NCBI RefSeq assembly: GCF_019429625.1
Contig: NZ_JAHXRW010000004.1
Coordinates: 1 to 64,000, forward strand
From: Celeribacter sp. PS-C1
Lineage (GTDB): Bacteria > Pseudomonadota > Alphaproteobacteria > Rhodobacterales > Rhodobacteraceae
DNA: 64,000 nucleotides
Direction: 5' to 3'
The notes under the pieces were generated by a model that made no database searches, was not told the DNA's origin, and worked only from the letters and a program-made list of their open reading frames with translations. Shown here one piece after another: positions 1 through 8,550 of this stretch. The first letter of the stretch is position 1; every line of letters begins with the position of its first letter. The position numbers and the translations under genes were made by a program.

Positions 1-127
1 CAATATTGGTCGGGCTGCCACCGATATACTTCTCGAAGGACCCCATGTCCTCCAAACGCCCCCCAATCTGTGCGCCATAAAGATCAACGCCCGCGCGTCC
101 AATGGTGATTACGTCAAGGTCTTTCAT
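1..127 (-). CDS. iolC: 5-dehydro-2-deoxygluconokinase-like PfkB kinase (N-terminal fragment)
   Basis: Only the first 42 codons are in the window; the gene runs off the left edge. The visible start (MKDLDVITIGRAGVDLY) and the GGSPTNI motif near residue 37 are the first PfkB-family substrate/ATP signature and closely resemble IolC, which phosphorylates 2-deoxy-5-keto-gluconate in myo-inositol catabolism. The ATG lies 3 nt after the stop of the upstream isomerase gene, so it is the distal gene seen in the polyol operon. Assignment to IolC rather than another PfkB kinase rests on a short stretch and on the neighbours. Confidence 0.75.
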   Translation of the reverse strand, partial: MKDLDVITIGRAGVDLYGAQIGGRLEDMGSFEKYIGGSPTNI

Positions 128-130
128 GGC

Positions 131-1063
131 TCAGAAACCCGTTTCTTTGAGGAACGAACGCGAGGCAGCGAGGTCATCCAAAATGGAGCCCGTGTTGCGC
201 GGATCGCGTTCCTGTTCGATGGTGATGTAGCCGCCGTAGCCCTTCTCGGAGAGAAACGCGCGGATGGCCGGATAGTCGATATTCCCCTTACCGATGGGGC
301 ACATGACGCCTTTGCCGCAGGCGTCGAAAAAGCGGATGCGCTCGCCCATGACGGTCTCGTAGACCTCGGGGGCGATGTCTTTGAAATGGATATAGTCGAC
401 CCGCGCCCAGTGCTTTTCGAGCGTCCGGATCGGGTCCATACCGGAATAGGCCATGTGTCCGGTGTCGAGGCAGAGGCCCGCAGTGGTGTGGTCGACGTCC
501 ATCATGAGACGGTCGATTTCGTCCTCGAATTCGATATAGCCGCCAGCATGCGGATGGATCACAGCACGGACGCCGTATTCATCACGCGCGATCTCGGAAA
601 TGGTGCGGATGTTCTTGATCAACGCCGCCCAATCCGACAGGTCGAGACGCGGGGCGCGGCCCGAATGACCCGCGGCAAAATCGCGCTCATCGTGGCCCCA
701 ATCCATCACCGTGAGATACGGCGCGGCAAAGCGTTGGCCGTTATGACGGTCGGGTTTTGGCAGAGCGGTGATCAGGGCACAGATCTCGCGCGTCTGTTTG
801 ATCAGGGACTCGGTGTTTTTCTCGGAAACCAAATCGTCAAAGATCGTTCCGGCAACAATCGACAGCCCGCGCGCCTCCAGCGCCTCGGACATCACATCAA
901 TGTCGAGCGGCATATATCCGTAAGGACCGAGTTCGAGCCCGCCAAACCCTGCGCGCGCGGCTTCATCCAGCACCCGATCCCACGCCGGAAGGTGCGGATT
1001 TTTGACGTCATCCACCCCCCAGCAGCACGGGGCGCAGGTCACTGTGATGGGGTTGCTGGTCAT
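131..1063 (-). CDS. TIM-barrel sugar phosphate isomerase/epimerase, IolE-like
   Basis: A 310-residue protein of the AP-endonuclease-2-like TIM-barrel family, which includes inosose dehydratase (IolE) and keto-sugar epimerases. Likely metal ligands are visible: HPH near 170-172, the LDTGH motif at about 199-203, a His near 226 (IHFKD) and Glu near 283 (TIEQERDP). It sits directly before iolC and 3 nt after a monooxygenase-like gene, so it acts in the same cytosolic polyol pathway. Inosose dehydratase is the best guess because of iolC; the exact reaction is not determined by sequence inspection. Confidence 0.7.
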   Translation of the reverse strand: MTSNPITVTCAPCCWGVDDVKNPHLPAWDRVLDEAARAGFGGLELGPYGYMPLDIDVMSEALEARGLSIVAGTIFDDLVSEKNTESLIKQTREICALITALPKPDRHNGQRFAAPYLTVMDWGHDERDFAAGHSGRAPRLDLSDWAALIKNIRTISEIARDEYGVRAVIHPHAGGYIEFEDEIDRLMMDVDHTTAGLCLDTGHMAYSGMDPIRTLEKHWARVDYIHFKDIAPEVYETVMGERIRFFDACGKGVMCPIGKGNIDYPAIRAFLSEKGYGGYITIEQERDPRNTGSILDDLAASRSFLKETGF

Positions 1064-1066
1064 GGC

Positions 1067-1360
1067 TCAGTCCGTCGATGAGGCGACATTGATCGTTTCG
1101 AAGGTCAGGGATTTGTGGAATTGCTCGTGAAAAGCGATGAACTCTTTCGTGTGCTCGTATTCCATGTGGTCAGCGTGGGCCGCCTCGTCGTGCCATGTTT
1201 CGACAAAGACGAGACGGTCCGGATTGTCAGTGCAGGTGTAGAAGTCATACGCGATGCAACCCGGCTCTTCGCGGGTGGCCTTTTGAGCCGCTGGCGCACG
1301 CGCGAGGATCATGTCGCGCGTGTCCTTTTGCAGGTCAATTGTGATGATGAACTTGTACAC
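1067..1360 (-). CDS. ABM-family small monooxygenase/isomerase-like protein
   Basis: A 97-residue single-domain protein of the antibiotic-biosynthesis-monooxygenase (dimeric alpha/beta barrel) fold, recognised by the EPGCIAYDFYT core and the following FVETWHDEAAHADHM segment. The family includes quinol monooxygenases (YgiN type) and the LsrG isomerase. The start is GTG with a GAGG ribosome site about 8 nt upstream, 12 nt after the preceding epimerase stop. In this operon it may act on a keto-sugar intermediate rather than a quinone; that is inference from context only. Confidence 0.65.
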   Translation of the reverse strand: MYKFIITIDLQKDTRDMILARAPAAQKATREEPGCIAYDFYTCTDNPDRLVFVETWHDEAAHADHMEYEHTKEFIAFHEQFHKSLTFETINVASSTD

Positions 1361-1372
1361 CTGCAGGCCCTC

Positions 1373-2314
1373 TTAGCGAATGATCGTGGCTTGGAGCGCT
1401 GCGATGGAGGACTGGATGCCTGCCTCGGTGGACATGGTGAAATCTTCCATCTCCAGAGAGACCCAACCGTTGTAGCCGCACATGCCGACGACGGAGAAGA
1501 ATTCCTTCCACCACTGGAGATCACGACCCGCGCCAACGGCGACGTAGTTCCACGAACGGTTCGCAACGTCAGTCACATCCTTGAGTTCCAAGAGACCGTT
1601 GACGTCGCACAGACCCCGCTCGATGCGCGTGTCTTTGCCGTGGCAGTGGTGGATCGCGGCACCCAGTGCACGCGCGGAGGCAATCGGCTCTGCACCCATC
1701 CACATGAGGTGGGACGGGTCGAGGTTCATACCGACCATGTCGCCGACTTCATTGCGCAGACGGAACAGGGTTTCCGGGTTCCACACGAGCATCGCGGAGA
1801 AGTTCTCGAGCGCGTAACGCTTGATGCCCGCCTTCTTGCCGAACTCCACGAGATCATGCCAGAGGGGGAACGCACGGTCTTCCCACTGGTAACGGTCGCG
1901 CTCCGGCATCTCGTCCGGCCAGGATTTCGTGTAGACGAGCCAGTTCGGAACCTTGTCGCCCGGAGCCGCTTCGGGCAGACCGGACATGGTTACGATGGTT
2001 TCGACACCGATCTCGCCTGCAAGCGTGATGGTCTCTTTCATCTCTTTGAGGTGGCGCTCGCCCATTGCGCCCGGATCGAGCGGGTTGGCAGAACAGTTCA
2101 GCGCGGCGATCTGAAGCCCACGGGCCTCAATCTCTTTGAGCTTGGACTTGAGCAGGCCTTTATCGGCGAGCAGTTCGTCCGCGCGGAAGTGCGGGCCATT
2201 GGACCAGCCGCCGCCGGTCATCTCGATGCCTTCGACACCAAGCTCCACACATTTGTCGAGCATGTCCGTGAAGGACAGGTCGCGCATCACATCAGTACAA
2301 ATGGACAGTTTCAT
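1373..2314 (-). CDS. TIM-barrel sugar phosphate isomerase/epimerase
   Basis: A 313-residue member of the same TIM-barrel superfamily as its two operon paralogues. Candidate ligands are Glu170 (YALENF), the NLDPSH motif at about 197-202, HCHGKD at 223-228 and a C-terminal Glu in SLEMED. A good ribosome site (AGGAG, 9 nt spacing) supports the ATG. It lies between a Gfo/Idh/MocA dehydrogenase and the ABM protein, a pairing seen where a keto-sugar made by the dehydrogenase is isomerised or dehydrated. Substrate unknown. Confidence 0.7.
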   Translation of the reverse strand: MKLSICTDVMRDLSFTDMLDKCVELGVEGIEMTGGGWSNGPHFRADELLADKGLLKSKLKEIEARGLQIAALNCSANPLDPGAMGERHLKEMKETITLAGEIGVETIVTMSGLPEAAPGDKVPNWLVYTKSWPDEMPERDRYQWEDRAFPLWHDLVEFGKKAGIKRYALENFSAMLVWNPETLFRLRNEVGDMVGMNLDPSHLMWMGAEPIASARALGAAIHHCHGKDTRIERGLCDVNGLLELKDVTDVANRSWNYVAVGAGRDLQWWKEFFSVVGMCGYNGWVSLEMEDFTMSTEAGIQSSIAALQATIIR

Positions 2315-2339
2315 ATCTGCAATCTCCTAAGGCAGACGG

Positions 2340-3512
2340 TTAGGCGTATTCGACCCAGGCGGCCCCTGCGTCGGCGGAGCGAACACAGTTTTCGAGCCAG
2401 CGCACGCCTTCGGTGCCTGCGTTGATGCCGGGGTAGTGGTGGGTTTTCAGGAAGTCTTCGTCACCGCGCAGTTTCGCGTCGATGGCTTCGGCGATCCAAA
2501 GGTAGATGTTGGCCCAGCTGTCGCCGAGACCCTCGGTGTGCAACCCGCCCATACGGTCGTATTTGAGACCTTCCTCCTCGAGGTAGGGCATGCCGTGGTG
2601 CAGGATCTGGTTCGGTTCGCCCTGAACCTCATAGATGAGCTGGTCAGGATGGCTATCGGACCACTCGACGGAGGCCTTGGAGCCGACAAAGCGGTAGCGC
2701 TGCGACCCCATGTTACCGGCGTTCACCGAAGAGACCCAGAGACGGCCACGGGCACCGTTGTCGTAGTGCATGAGCACCGTCGCGTGATCTTCGAGCGGCG
2801 CACGGGTCGGGATGAACGCCTTGCGGTCGCAGAGCAGTTTCTCGATTTTCATCTCCGGTAGAACCACCTCGGAGAGGTAGTAGAGGTGCGTGCCGATGTC
2901 GCCAAGAACGAAAGTGGAGCCAGCCGTCGCCGGATTGGTCCGCCATTTCACCGCATCGCCCGCGTTGGTGTCGTCGCCTGCGTTAAAGCCGTGGGTGTAT
3001 TGCATATCGACGATACGAATATCGCCGAGCATCCCCTTGGCCACCATCGCAGCCATCTGATGCACGAGCGGATGGCCCGTGAAGCCGTAGGTCACCCCAA
3101 CGATCAGGCCCTTTTCTTCGGCGAGTTTCGCGACGATCTCGCATTCCTCGACGGTGAAAAAGAGCGGCTTTTCGCAGATCACATGGATTCCTGCTTCGAG
3201 CAGTGCTTTGGTGATCTCGAAGTGGGTGAAGTTCGGCGTCGCGACAGATACGACATCGACTCCATCCTCACGGCCCGTTTCACCCGCGATCAGGTCCTGA
3301 TAGGTCGCATAGCACCGGCCCTCAGAGACACCGAGGTTGATGCCGAAATCACGGCCGCGCTCCGCATCAAGATCGAAGGCACCAGCGACGAGCTGATAAG
3401 TGCCATCCCGCAGCGCGCCGGTGCGGTGTTTGTATCCGACCTGACCTGTGCGGCCACCACCGACCATGCCCCAGCGGAGCGGACGTTGGATTGTTCTTTC
3501 GCCATTAATCAT
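2340..3512 (-). CDS. Gfo/Idh/MocA-family NAD(P)-dependent oxidoreductase
   Basis: About 390 residues. The N-terminal Rossmann motif (MVGGGRTG, near residues 16-23) and the CEKPLFF motif with the catalytic Lys identify a Gfo/Idh/MocA dehydrogenase, longer than the IolG-type gene next door. The start was placed at the ATG at 3512 because the AAGG ribosome site is 9 nt upstream of it; ATG 3518 in the same frame is possible but its spacing is only 3 nt. It probably oxidises a ring hydroxyl of the transported polyol or sugar. Specificity cannot be read from the sequence. Confidence 0.75.
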   Translation of the reverse strand: MINGERTIQRPLRWGMVGGGRTGQVGYKHRTGALRDGTYQLVAGAFDLDAERGRDFGINLGVSEGRCYATYQDLIAGETGREDGVDVVSVATPNFTHFEITKALLEAGIHVICEKPLFFTVEECEIVAKLAEEKGLIVGVTYGFTGHPLVHQMAAMVAKGMLGDIRIVDMQYTHGFNAGDDTNAGDAVKWRTNPATAGSTFVLGDIGTHLYYLSEVVLPEMKIEKLLCDRKAFIPTRAPLEDHATVLMHYDNGARGRLWVSSVNAGNMGSQRYRFVGSKASVEWSDSHPDQLIYEVQGEPNQILHHGMPYLEEEGLKYDRMGGLHTEGLGDSWANIYLWIAEAIDAKLRGDEDFLKTHHYPGINAGTEGVRWLENCVRSADAGAAWVEYA

Positions 3513-3554
3513 AGGCATCAACCTTCTGAAGAGACCCTTCGCGGGTAGGTTTTC

Positions 3555-4556
3555 TCAAGAATAGATTTCGGGTTTTTCGATCATCGTGATCGGCTCACGT
3601 GCCCCCGTATCGACAGCCCGCAGAGCCGCATCAGCCACGAGCGTTGCGGCATAGCCGTCCCATGTTGACGGACCCGTCGCACCGCCCTGCCCCGCAGCCA
3701 CGATCCATTCGCGGAACTCCTGATCATAAGCTTCAATGAAACGCTCGCGCCAATCTTCCGGGATTGCCTGACGGATGCCGTATTGGTCGGAGATCACCGT
3801 CGCCGGACGGTTCGGGAGAGCCGCCACACCGGTCTCGCAGGAAACTTCGCCGCGGATGTCGTAACCGTATGAAATGTTCACCGAAATCTCGACATCGACG
3901 ATGGCGCCGGACTGCATGTGCAGCATCACCATGACCGGATCGCGCAGGTCGGTGCCGCGCGTGGAACGGCGCGGGACGCGCACTTCGACAGACGAAATCT
4001 CGTCTGACAGAAGCCAGCGGGAAATATCCGCATCATGCACCAGCGTATCGTTGAGAGGCATCTCGGAGGTGTAGAGGCCCTCCGGCACGGACGCATTGCG
4101 GTGCACCGACTTATACATCAACGGCGCGCCGAGCGTGTTGCCATCGATGACTGCCTTCAGGCGACGGTAGTCCGCATCGAAGCGACGCATGAAACCGACC
4201 TGAACGAGACGCTTTCCGAATTCGACTTCTGCAGCCATGACCTTGAGCGCAGCGGCCTCGGAGGTCACGAGCGGCTTTTCACAGAACACCGCTTTGCCCG
4301 CAGCGATACAGTCGAGGAGCTGCTCTTCGTGAGCAGGCCCCCAAGAACAGATCACGATCGCATCGACATTGTCCGAGCGGATCAGATCTTGCGGGGTTGC
4401 GAAAACCTCTGCGCCCTCGGGTGCGGCAGAGGCCGCACGCGTTGCATCAATGTCCGTCACTGCGGTGACGTCTACGCCAGAAAGAACTTGCGTAAGGCGG
4501 CGGATGTGATCCTGACCGATCATGCCCGTGCCGATAACACCAACTTTGAGTGCCAT
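3555..4556 (-). CDS. iolG: Inositol 2-dehydrogenase-like Gfo/Idh/MocA oxidoreductase
   Basis: A 333-residue protein with the NAD motif GTGMIG at 9-14, the CEKPLV motif with Lys94, Asp170 and His174 (NDTLVHDAD). These match the Lys-Asp-His triad of inositol dehydrogenase, which oxidises myo-inositol or scyllo-inositol to an inosose with NAD+. The frame is open further upstream, but the ATG at 4556 begins the conserved Rossmann strand and follows the upstream epimerase stop by 11 nt. Together with iolC it points to inositol-type catabolism. A different cyclitol or sugar substrate remains possible. Confidence 0.7.
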   Translation of the reverse strand: MALKVGVIGTGMIGQDHIRRLTQVLSGVDVTAVTDIDATRAASAAPEGAEVFATPQDLIRSDNVDAIVICSWGPAHEEQLLDCIAAGKAVFCEKPLVTSEAAALKVMAAEVEFGKRLVQVGFMRRFDADYRRLKAVIDGNTLGAPLMYKSVHRNASVPEGLYTSEMPLNDTLVHDADISRWLLSDEISSVEVRVPRRSTRGTDLRDPVMVMLHMQSGAIVDVEISVNISYGYDIRGEVSCETGVAALPNRPATVISDQYGIRQAIPEDWRERFIEAYDQEFREWIVAAGQGGATGPSTWDGYAATLVADAALRAVDTGAREPITMIEKPEIYS

Positions 4557-4567
4557 GGATCTGCTCC

Positions 4568-5467
4568 TTACTTGAAGTATTTGTCGACGTAGCGCTGCAT
4601 TTCGGAGCGCATGAATTTGCCGGAGGCGTCCATCCGGTCTTCCCAGGCAAAGACACAGGCGGTCATGATGCCGTCGAAGCCAATCTCGGCGAGCGTGCCG
4701 AAGAAGTCGTCCCACGGAACTTCGCCCTGACCGATGTCGAGATGCTGGTGGATGCGGGCGTTGGTGCCCGGCGGGTTCAGGATGTAGCGCAGACCTGAAG
4801 AGGCCTTGTGATTGAAGGTGTCTGCGACGTGCACGTGGGCCAAAACGTCCTTGCACTCACGCAGCATCTCTTTGGTGTCATCGCCAAAGTAGAAGGTGTG
4901 CGGCGCGCAGTAGAGGAACTTGACGTTCTTGGAATTCACCGTGCGGATAAGGTCCACGGCGGGGTTCAACTCCTCAACCCAGTCCTCGGGGTGCGGCTCG
5001 ATGTGCAGGTTCACGCCTTCGCGCTCGAAAATCGGCACCAGTTCGTCCATCGACCGCCACCATGCGTCTTCGCAGGTCTCTATCATTGCACCGGTGTGGC
5101 AGCAGTAGCAGCCGCCCTTGTCGGGGTGCGGGCCACGGCCGAATTCGGAGTTCATGACATCGACGTCAAGCTCGACGGCGATCTCTATGGCGCGTTTCCA
5201 GTGTTTTACGGCGGCCTGACGTTCGCCCTCGTCATTCGACGCCCAGCGATACATCGGCAACAGAGACGAGATGCCCACTCCACTGTCTTTCAACGCTTTT
5301 TTGAACGACTTGATCCGGTCCGGAAAGACGCGCGGTGCCTTGAACCACTCAAGGAAATCGGCACGCGGAGACAGTTCGATCCACTCGTAGCCAAGTTCGG
5401 CCACTTTGGACGGAAGCTCCTCCAGAGACAGGTGACGGTGCATAAACGGGTCGAGGGCGATTTTCAT
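4568..5467 (-). CDS. TIM-barrel sugar phosphate isomerase/epimerase with CYCCH motif
   Basis: A 299-residue TIM-barrel isomerase, the third in this operon. Glu157 in HIEPHPEDW and HVHVAD are the likely metal-site residues. An unusual cysteine cluster (CYCCH, about 120-124) sits before the GAMIE segment and is absent from the other two paralogues. An AAGG ribosome site 9 nt upstream supports the start. It is the first catabolic gene after the ABC transporter genes, separated from the ATPase gene by an 82-nt spacer with a strong hairpin. Confidence 0.7.
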   Translation of the reverse strand: MKIALDPFMHRHLSLEELPSKVAELGYEWIELSPRADFLEWFKAPRVFPDRIKSFKKALKDSGVGISSLLPMYRWASNDEGERQAAVKHWKRAIEIAVELDVDVMNSEFGRGPHPDKGGCYCCHTGAMIETCEDAWWRSMDELVPIFEREGVNLHIEPHPEDWVEELNPAVDLIRTVNSKNVKFLYCAPHTFYFGDDTKEMLRECKDVLAHVHVADTFNHKASSGLRYILNPPGTNARIHQHLDIGQGEVPWDDFFGTLAEIGFDGIMTACVFAWEDRMDASGKFMRSEMQRYVDKYFK

Positions 5468-5497
5468 AGGGGTAAACCTTCGATTGGAATTTCAAGG

Positions 5498-5535
5498 GGC
5501 GCCCGCCGGGAGAGAAGGAGGAGCGAGCGGGCGCC
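5498..5535 (-). other. Intercistronic stem-loop between ATPase and epimerase genes
   Basis: A perfect 9-bp stem (GGCGCCCGC paired with GCGGGCGCC) encloses a 20-nt loop. Read on the minus strand the loop is pyrimidine-rich with CTCCTCCTT. No T-run follows, so it is more likely an mRNA-processing or stability element between transporter and catabolic genes than a full terminator. Confidence 0.5.
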
Positions 5536-5549
5536 AGGAGAAGCTTGGA

Positions 5550-6362
5550 TCAGGACACCGTCGCAGCGGCCGCGCCCTGCCCTGTGTTGTCTTCAAGGTG
5601 GGCATCGAGATCAGCGAGCGCTTCGCCACCGGCCATAAGGTCGGTGATTTCCTCGCGAGACTTTTCGCCCTTCATGAAGTTGGCAGCGAGCGCACCACGG
5701 ATCAGAACCGCGAAGTGATCGCCAACGGCCATGGCGTGGGTCACCTGGTGGGTGATGAAGATGACGGCGACGCCGCGCTTTTTGGCTTCCATTACCACGC
5801 GCAGAACGTGGCTCGCCTGTTTTACACCCAGGGCCGCTGTCGGCTCGTCGAGGATCAGAACGCGCGCACCGAAGTGCAGAGCGCGGGCGATGGCGAGGGA
5901 CTGACGCTCACCGCCGGACAGGCCACCAATCAGGCGATCACCGTCGGTGATCCGCGTGATGCCGAATTCCTGCACGGCCTTCACCGCCACTTCATTCGCC
6001 GTCTTCTTGTCGAAGACCTTGAACGGGCCGAAGCCTTTGGTCGGTTCCACACCCACAAAGAAACTGCGGCCGATGGACATCAGCGGGAAAGTTCCGCCAA
6101 ACTGGTGTACCGTGGCGATCCCGCGGTCGGCTGCGTCTTTCGGACGGGCGAAGGAAACGGGTTCCCCATCCATCAACATCTCGCCGGAGGTCGGTTTGTG
6201 AACGCCTGCGAGGGTTTTGATCAGGGTCGATTTGCCGGCGCCGTTATCCCCCAGAAGGCACAGAACCTCGCCCGCTTTCACCTGGAGTGTTATGTTGTGA
6301 AGCACGTCGATCGGGCCGAAGGACTTGTTCACGTTTTTCAATTCAAGAACAGGTTTGTTCAT
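5550..6362 (-). CDS. Sugar ABC transporter ATP-binding protein (FrcA-like)
   Basis: A 270-residue single-domain ABC ATPase of the carbohydrate CUT2-like type. Walker A GDNGAGKS is at 38-45, signature LSGGERQ at 148-154 and Walker B VLILDEP at 168-174. The HQFGGTFPLMSIGR stretch resembles the FrcA fructose/ribose-type subfamily. The ATG at 6362 is the correct start: 11 nt after the permease stop, while the longer open frame upstream only overlaps the permease gene. It energises import together with the two permeases and the binding protein encoded upstream. Confidence 0.85.
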   Translation of the reverse strand: MNKPVLELKNVNKSFGPIDVLHNITLQVKAGEVLCLLGDNGAGKSTLIKTLAGVHKPTSGEMLMDGEPVSFARPKDAADRGIATVHQFGGTFPLMSIGRSFFVGVEPTKGFGPFKVFDKKTANEVAVKAVQEFGITRITDGDRLIGGLSGGERQSLAIARALHFGARVLILDEPTAALGVKQASHVLRVVMEAKKRGVAVIFITHQVTHAMAVGDHFAVLIRGALAANFMKGEKSREEITDLMAGGEALADLDAHLEDNTGQGAAAATVS

Positions 6363-6373
6363 CGTTTCGGTCC

Positions 6374-7369
6374 TTATTTCTTGGGTTTCGGTGAGTAGGA
6401 AAGCGCCATTTTGCGGAAACTCTCGTTCATCGCGACGGCGATCAGGAGCATCACGCCGATGATCAGGTTCGCCCAGTTGCGGTCGATGGCGGTGAAGTCG
6501 ATGCCCTTGTTCACGATGGCGAAGGTCAGGGTGCCGATGAAGACGCCGGCGATGGATCCGAAGCCACCCGTAAGGAGCACACCACCTACAACCACACTGA
6601 CAATGATGTTGAAGATGTCGTTCATGCCGCCGGAGACCTGCGCCGAGTTGAATAGGATCGCGTGGCACATTCCGACAAAGGACGCAGCGGTGGAGGTTAG
6701 AACGAACAGCAGGATGGTGATGCGATCCACCGGAATGCCTGCATTGCGGGCGCTGACTTTGTCGCCGCCGATGGCGAAAATCCAGTTGCCGAACTTGCTC
6801 ATGTGCATGACGAACCAGAAGATCACGGCCAGAATGACCCACCAGATGATGATGACCTGATGGCTGCCGCCGAAGATGAAGTCACCGAACAAAGTCTTGG
6901 CCCAGGCAGGAGACGTCAGCGGAACAGAGGCCGCACCGGTCAGGAGTTTCGAGCCAGCGAGCACCACACCCTGCATCGCAACAAGCGTTCCGAGGGTGAT
7001 GATCAGCGTCGGCACCGTGGTGCGCACGGCGAGGATGCCGTTGAAAAGACCGACCAGAACACCGATGGTCAGGGCGCCGATGATGCCGAAGATAATCGGC
7101 AGATCGTAGTAGCCGGAGATAATCGCGGTGGTCATTGCCCCTGCCGGGATCATGGCCCCGATGGAAATGTCGATCTCACCGGAGATCATCAGAAGGCCGA
7201 CTGGCAGAGCCACGATGCCGATGCGGGCGGCGTAGTTGAGCCAGCTGGCGGCGTTGGCGAGTTTGCCGAGTTCAACACCGCCGAAGACGACGTAGAAAAC
7301 GAGGACACCGATCAGGCTGAGGATGGAAGCCGCAGCGGGACGGCGCAGAAGGTTTGCAATAAGGTCCAT
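6374..7369 (-). CDS. Sugar ABC transporter permease (RbsC/FrcC-like), first of two
   Basis: A 331-residue hydrophobic protein with about eight to ten membrane segments and the RbsC/FrcC-type GLLMISGEIDISIGAMIPAG motif near residue 60. The EAA-like cytoplasmic loop is represented by GNWIFAIGGDKVSARNAGIP. It is clearly paralogous to the permease encoded just upstream (10-nt spacing), so the transporter is probably a heterodimer rather than the homodimer usual for this family. Confidence 0.85.
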   Translation of the reverse strand: MDLIANLLRRPAAASILSLIGVLVFYVVFGGVELGKLANAASWLNYAARIGIVALPVGLLMISGEIDISIGAMIPAGAMTTAIISGYYDLPIIFGIIGALTIGVLVGLFNGILAVRTTVPTLIITLGTLVAMQGVVLAGSKLLTGAASVPLTSPAWAKTLFGDFIFGGSHQVIIIWWVILAVIFWFVMHMSKFGNWIFAIGGDKVSARNAGIPVDRITILLFVLTSTAASFVGMCHAILFNSAQVSGGMNDIFNIIVSVVVGGVLLTGGFGSIAGVFIGTLTFAIVNKGIDFTAIDRNWANLIIGVMLLIAVAMNESFRKMALSYSPKPKK

Positions 7370-7379
7370 TGATCCGCCC

Positions 7380-8393
7380 TCACTTCTTCTTGGTTGCGTA
7401 GTTCATCGCGAGTGCCCGGAAGCTGTCGTTCGAAAGAACCGCTGCGAGGAGCAATGCGCCGATTATGATGGAGCCGATGTTCGGGTCGAGTGCGGCGAAG
7501 TAGATGCCCTGGTTCACCACCGCGAAGGTCATCGTGCCGAGCAGGATACCCACGACCGATCCTGCACCGCCGGTCAGCAGCACACCGCCGATAACCACAC
7601 ACATGATCGAGTTGAAGATGAACGACTGCCCCCCTGCAACCTGTGCGCTTTGGTAGGTCATCACCTGGGCGATGCCGACGAAGGCTGCGTTGAAACCGGA
7701 CATCATGAAAAGGCCGATGGTGAGCTTGTCGGTCGGGATCCCGGCGTTGCGGGCGCTTTCGCGGTCACCACCGAGGGCAAAGACCCAGTTCCCGATGGGC
7801 GAAATGTGCAGGAAATAGAAGAACACCGCCACAAACCCGAGCCACCAGAAGATCGACACGTTGAACATGCCATTGATGAATTGGCCGAGGATCGACTTGG
7901 TCAGCGGATCAGGGACATAGGATACGCTGGTGGAGCCCTTGATCATCACAGCGAGGCCGAGGGTCATTCCCATCACCGCGAACATCACGCCAATTGTCAC
8001 AATGAGCGACGGAATGGTGGTGCGGGTGACGATGAGACCGTTCACGAAACCGACGAGCAGACCGACACTCAGGCCGCCGAGGATGCCAACGATGGCTGGG
8101 AGTTCGTAGTGACCGGAGAGAATGGCCGCCATCATCGAGGACGCCGGGATGACTGACCCGACAGACATGTCGAATTCGCCGGAGATCATCAGAAGGCCAA
8201 CGGGCAGCGCGATGATGCCCACTTCAGCGGCGATGTTGAGCCAGCTCGACCAACCGGGAGCGGACATAAAGACCTTCCCGCCGAGAGCTGCAAAGAAGAT
8301 GTAGACGACGACAAACCCGATCAGAGAGCCCGTTTCGGGGCGCCTGGCCAAACTGCCAAGCGAAATGCCTTTCGCGCCGGTTTTCGGTTCCAT
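7380..8393 (-). CDS. Sugar ABC transporter permease (RbsC/FrcC-like), second of two
   Basis: A 337-residue membrane permease with GLLMISGEFDMSVGSVIPAS and GNWVFALGGDRESARNAGIP, the same blocks as the adjacent permease. The ATG at 8393 was chosen because the protein then begins with a short cytosolic segment before the first membrane helix; an in-frame ATG at 8453 would add 20 residues but has no ribosome site. It is separated from the binding-protein gene by a 157-nt spacer carrying a terminator-like hairpin. Confidence 0.85.
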   Translation of the reverse strand: MEPKTGAKGISLGSLARRPETGSLIGFVVVYIFFAALGGKVFMSAPGWSSWLNIAAEVGIIALPVGLLMISGEFDMSVGSVIPASSMMAAILSGHYELPAIVGILGGLSVGLLVGFVNGLIVTRTTIPSLIVTIGVMFAVMGMTLGLAVMIKGSTSVSYVPDPLTKSILGQFINGMFNVSIFWWLGFVAVFFYFLHISPIGNWVFALGGDRESARNAGIPTDKLTIGLFMMSGFNAAFVGIAQVMTYQSAQVAGGQSFIFNSIMCVVIGGVLLTGGAGSVVGILLGTMTFAVVNQGIYFAALDPNIGSIIIGALLLAAVLSNDSFRALAMNYATKKK

Positions 8394-8504
8394 TGATTTG
8401 TATCCGTTTGGTTGTGCCGACGGCGCGCCGACGACTGCGTGCGCAGCGGGCACCGTTGGCGGGAAATGCCGTCCGCAGTGAACGGGCGACCTCCGTTTTC
8501 ATGT

Positions 8505-8538
8505 GGGAAAAGTGACCCGCGCGGTCGGCGCGCGGGTC
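8505..8538 (-). terminator. Hairpin after binding-protein gene, probable attenuating terminator
   Basis: A perfect 10-bp GC stem (GACCCGCGCG with CGCGCGGGTC, 5-nt loop) is followed on the minus strand by ACTTTT. It lies just past the stop of the solute-binding-protein gene. Such elements commonly reduce read-through or protect the binding-protein message, so that it is made in excess over the permeases. Confidence 0.6.
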
Positions 8539-8550
8539 GCCTCGGGAGAC

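Noticed and set aside
1115-2425. A 436-codon open frame antisense to the isomerase gene
   Set aside because: No ribosome site or motifs; the complementary gene has a good start and conserved metal-site motifs.
4557-4856. Upstream extension of the IolG-like gene
   Set aside because: The frame is open but overlaps the upstream epimerase, encodes Arg-rich sequence, and the Rossmann start lies at the internal ATG.
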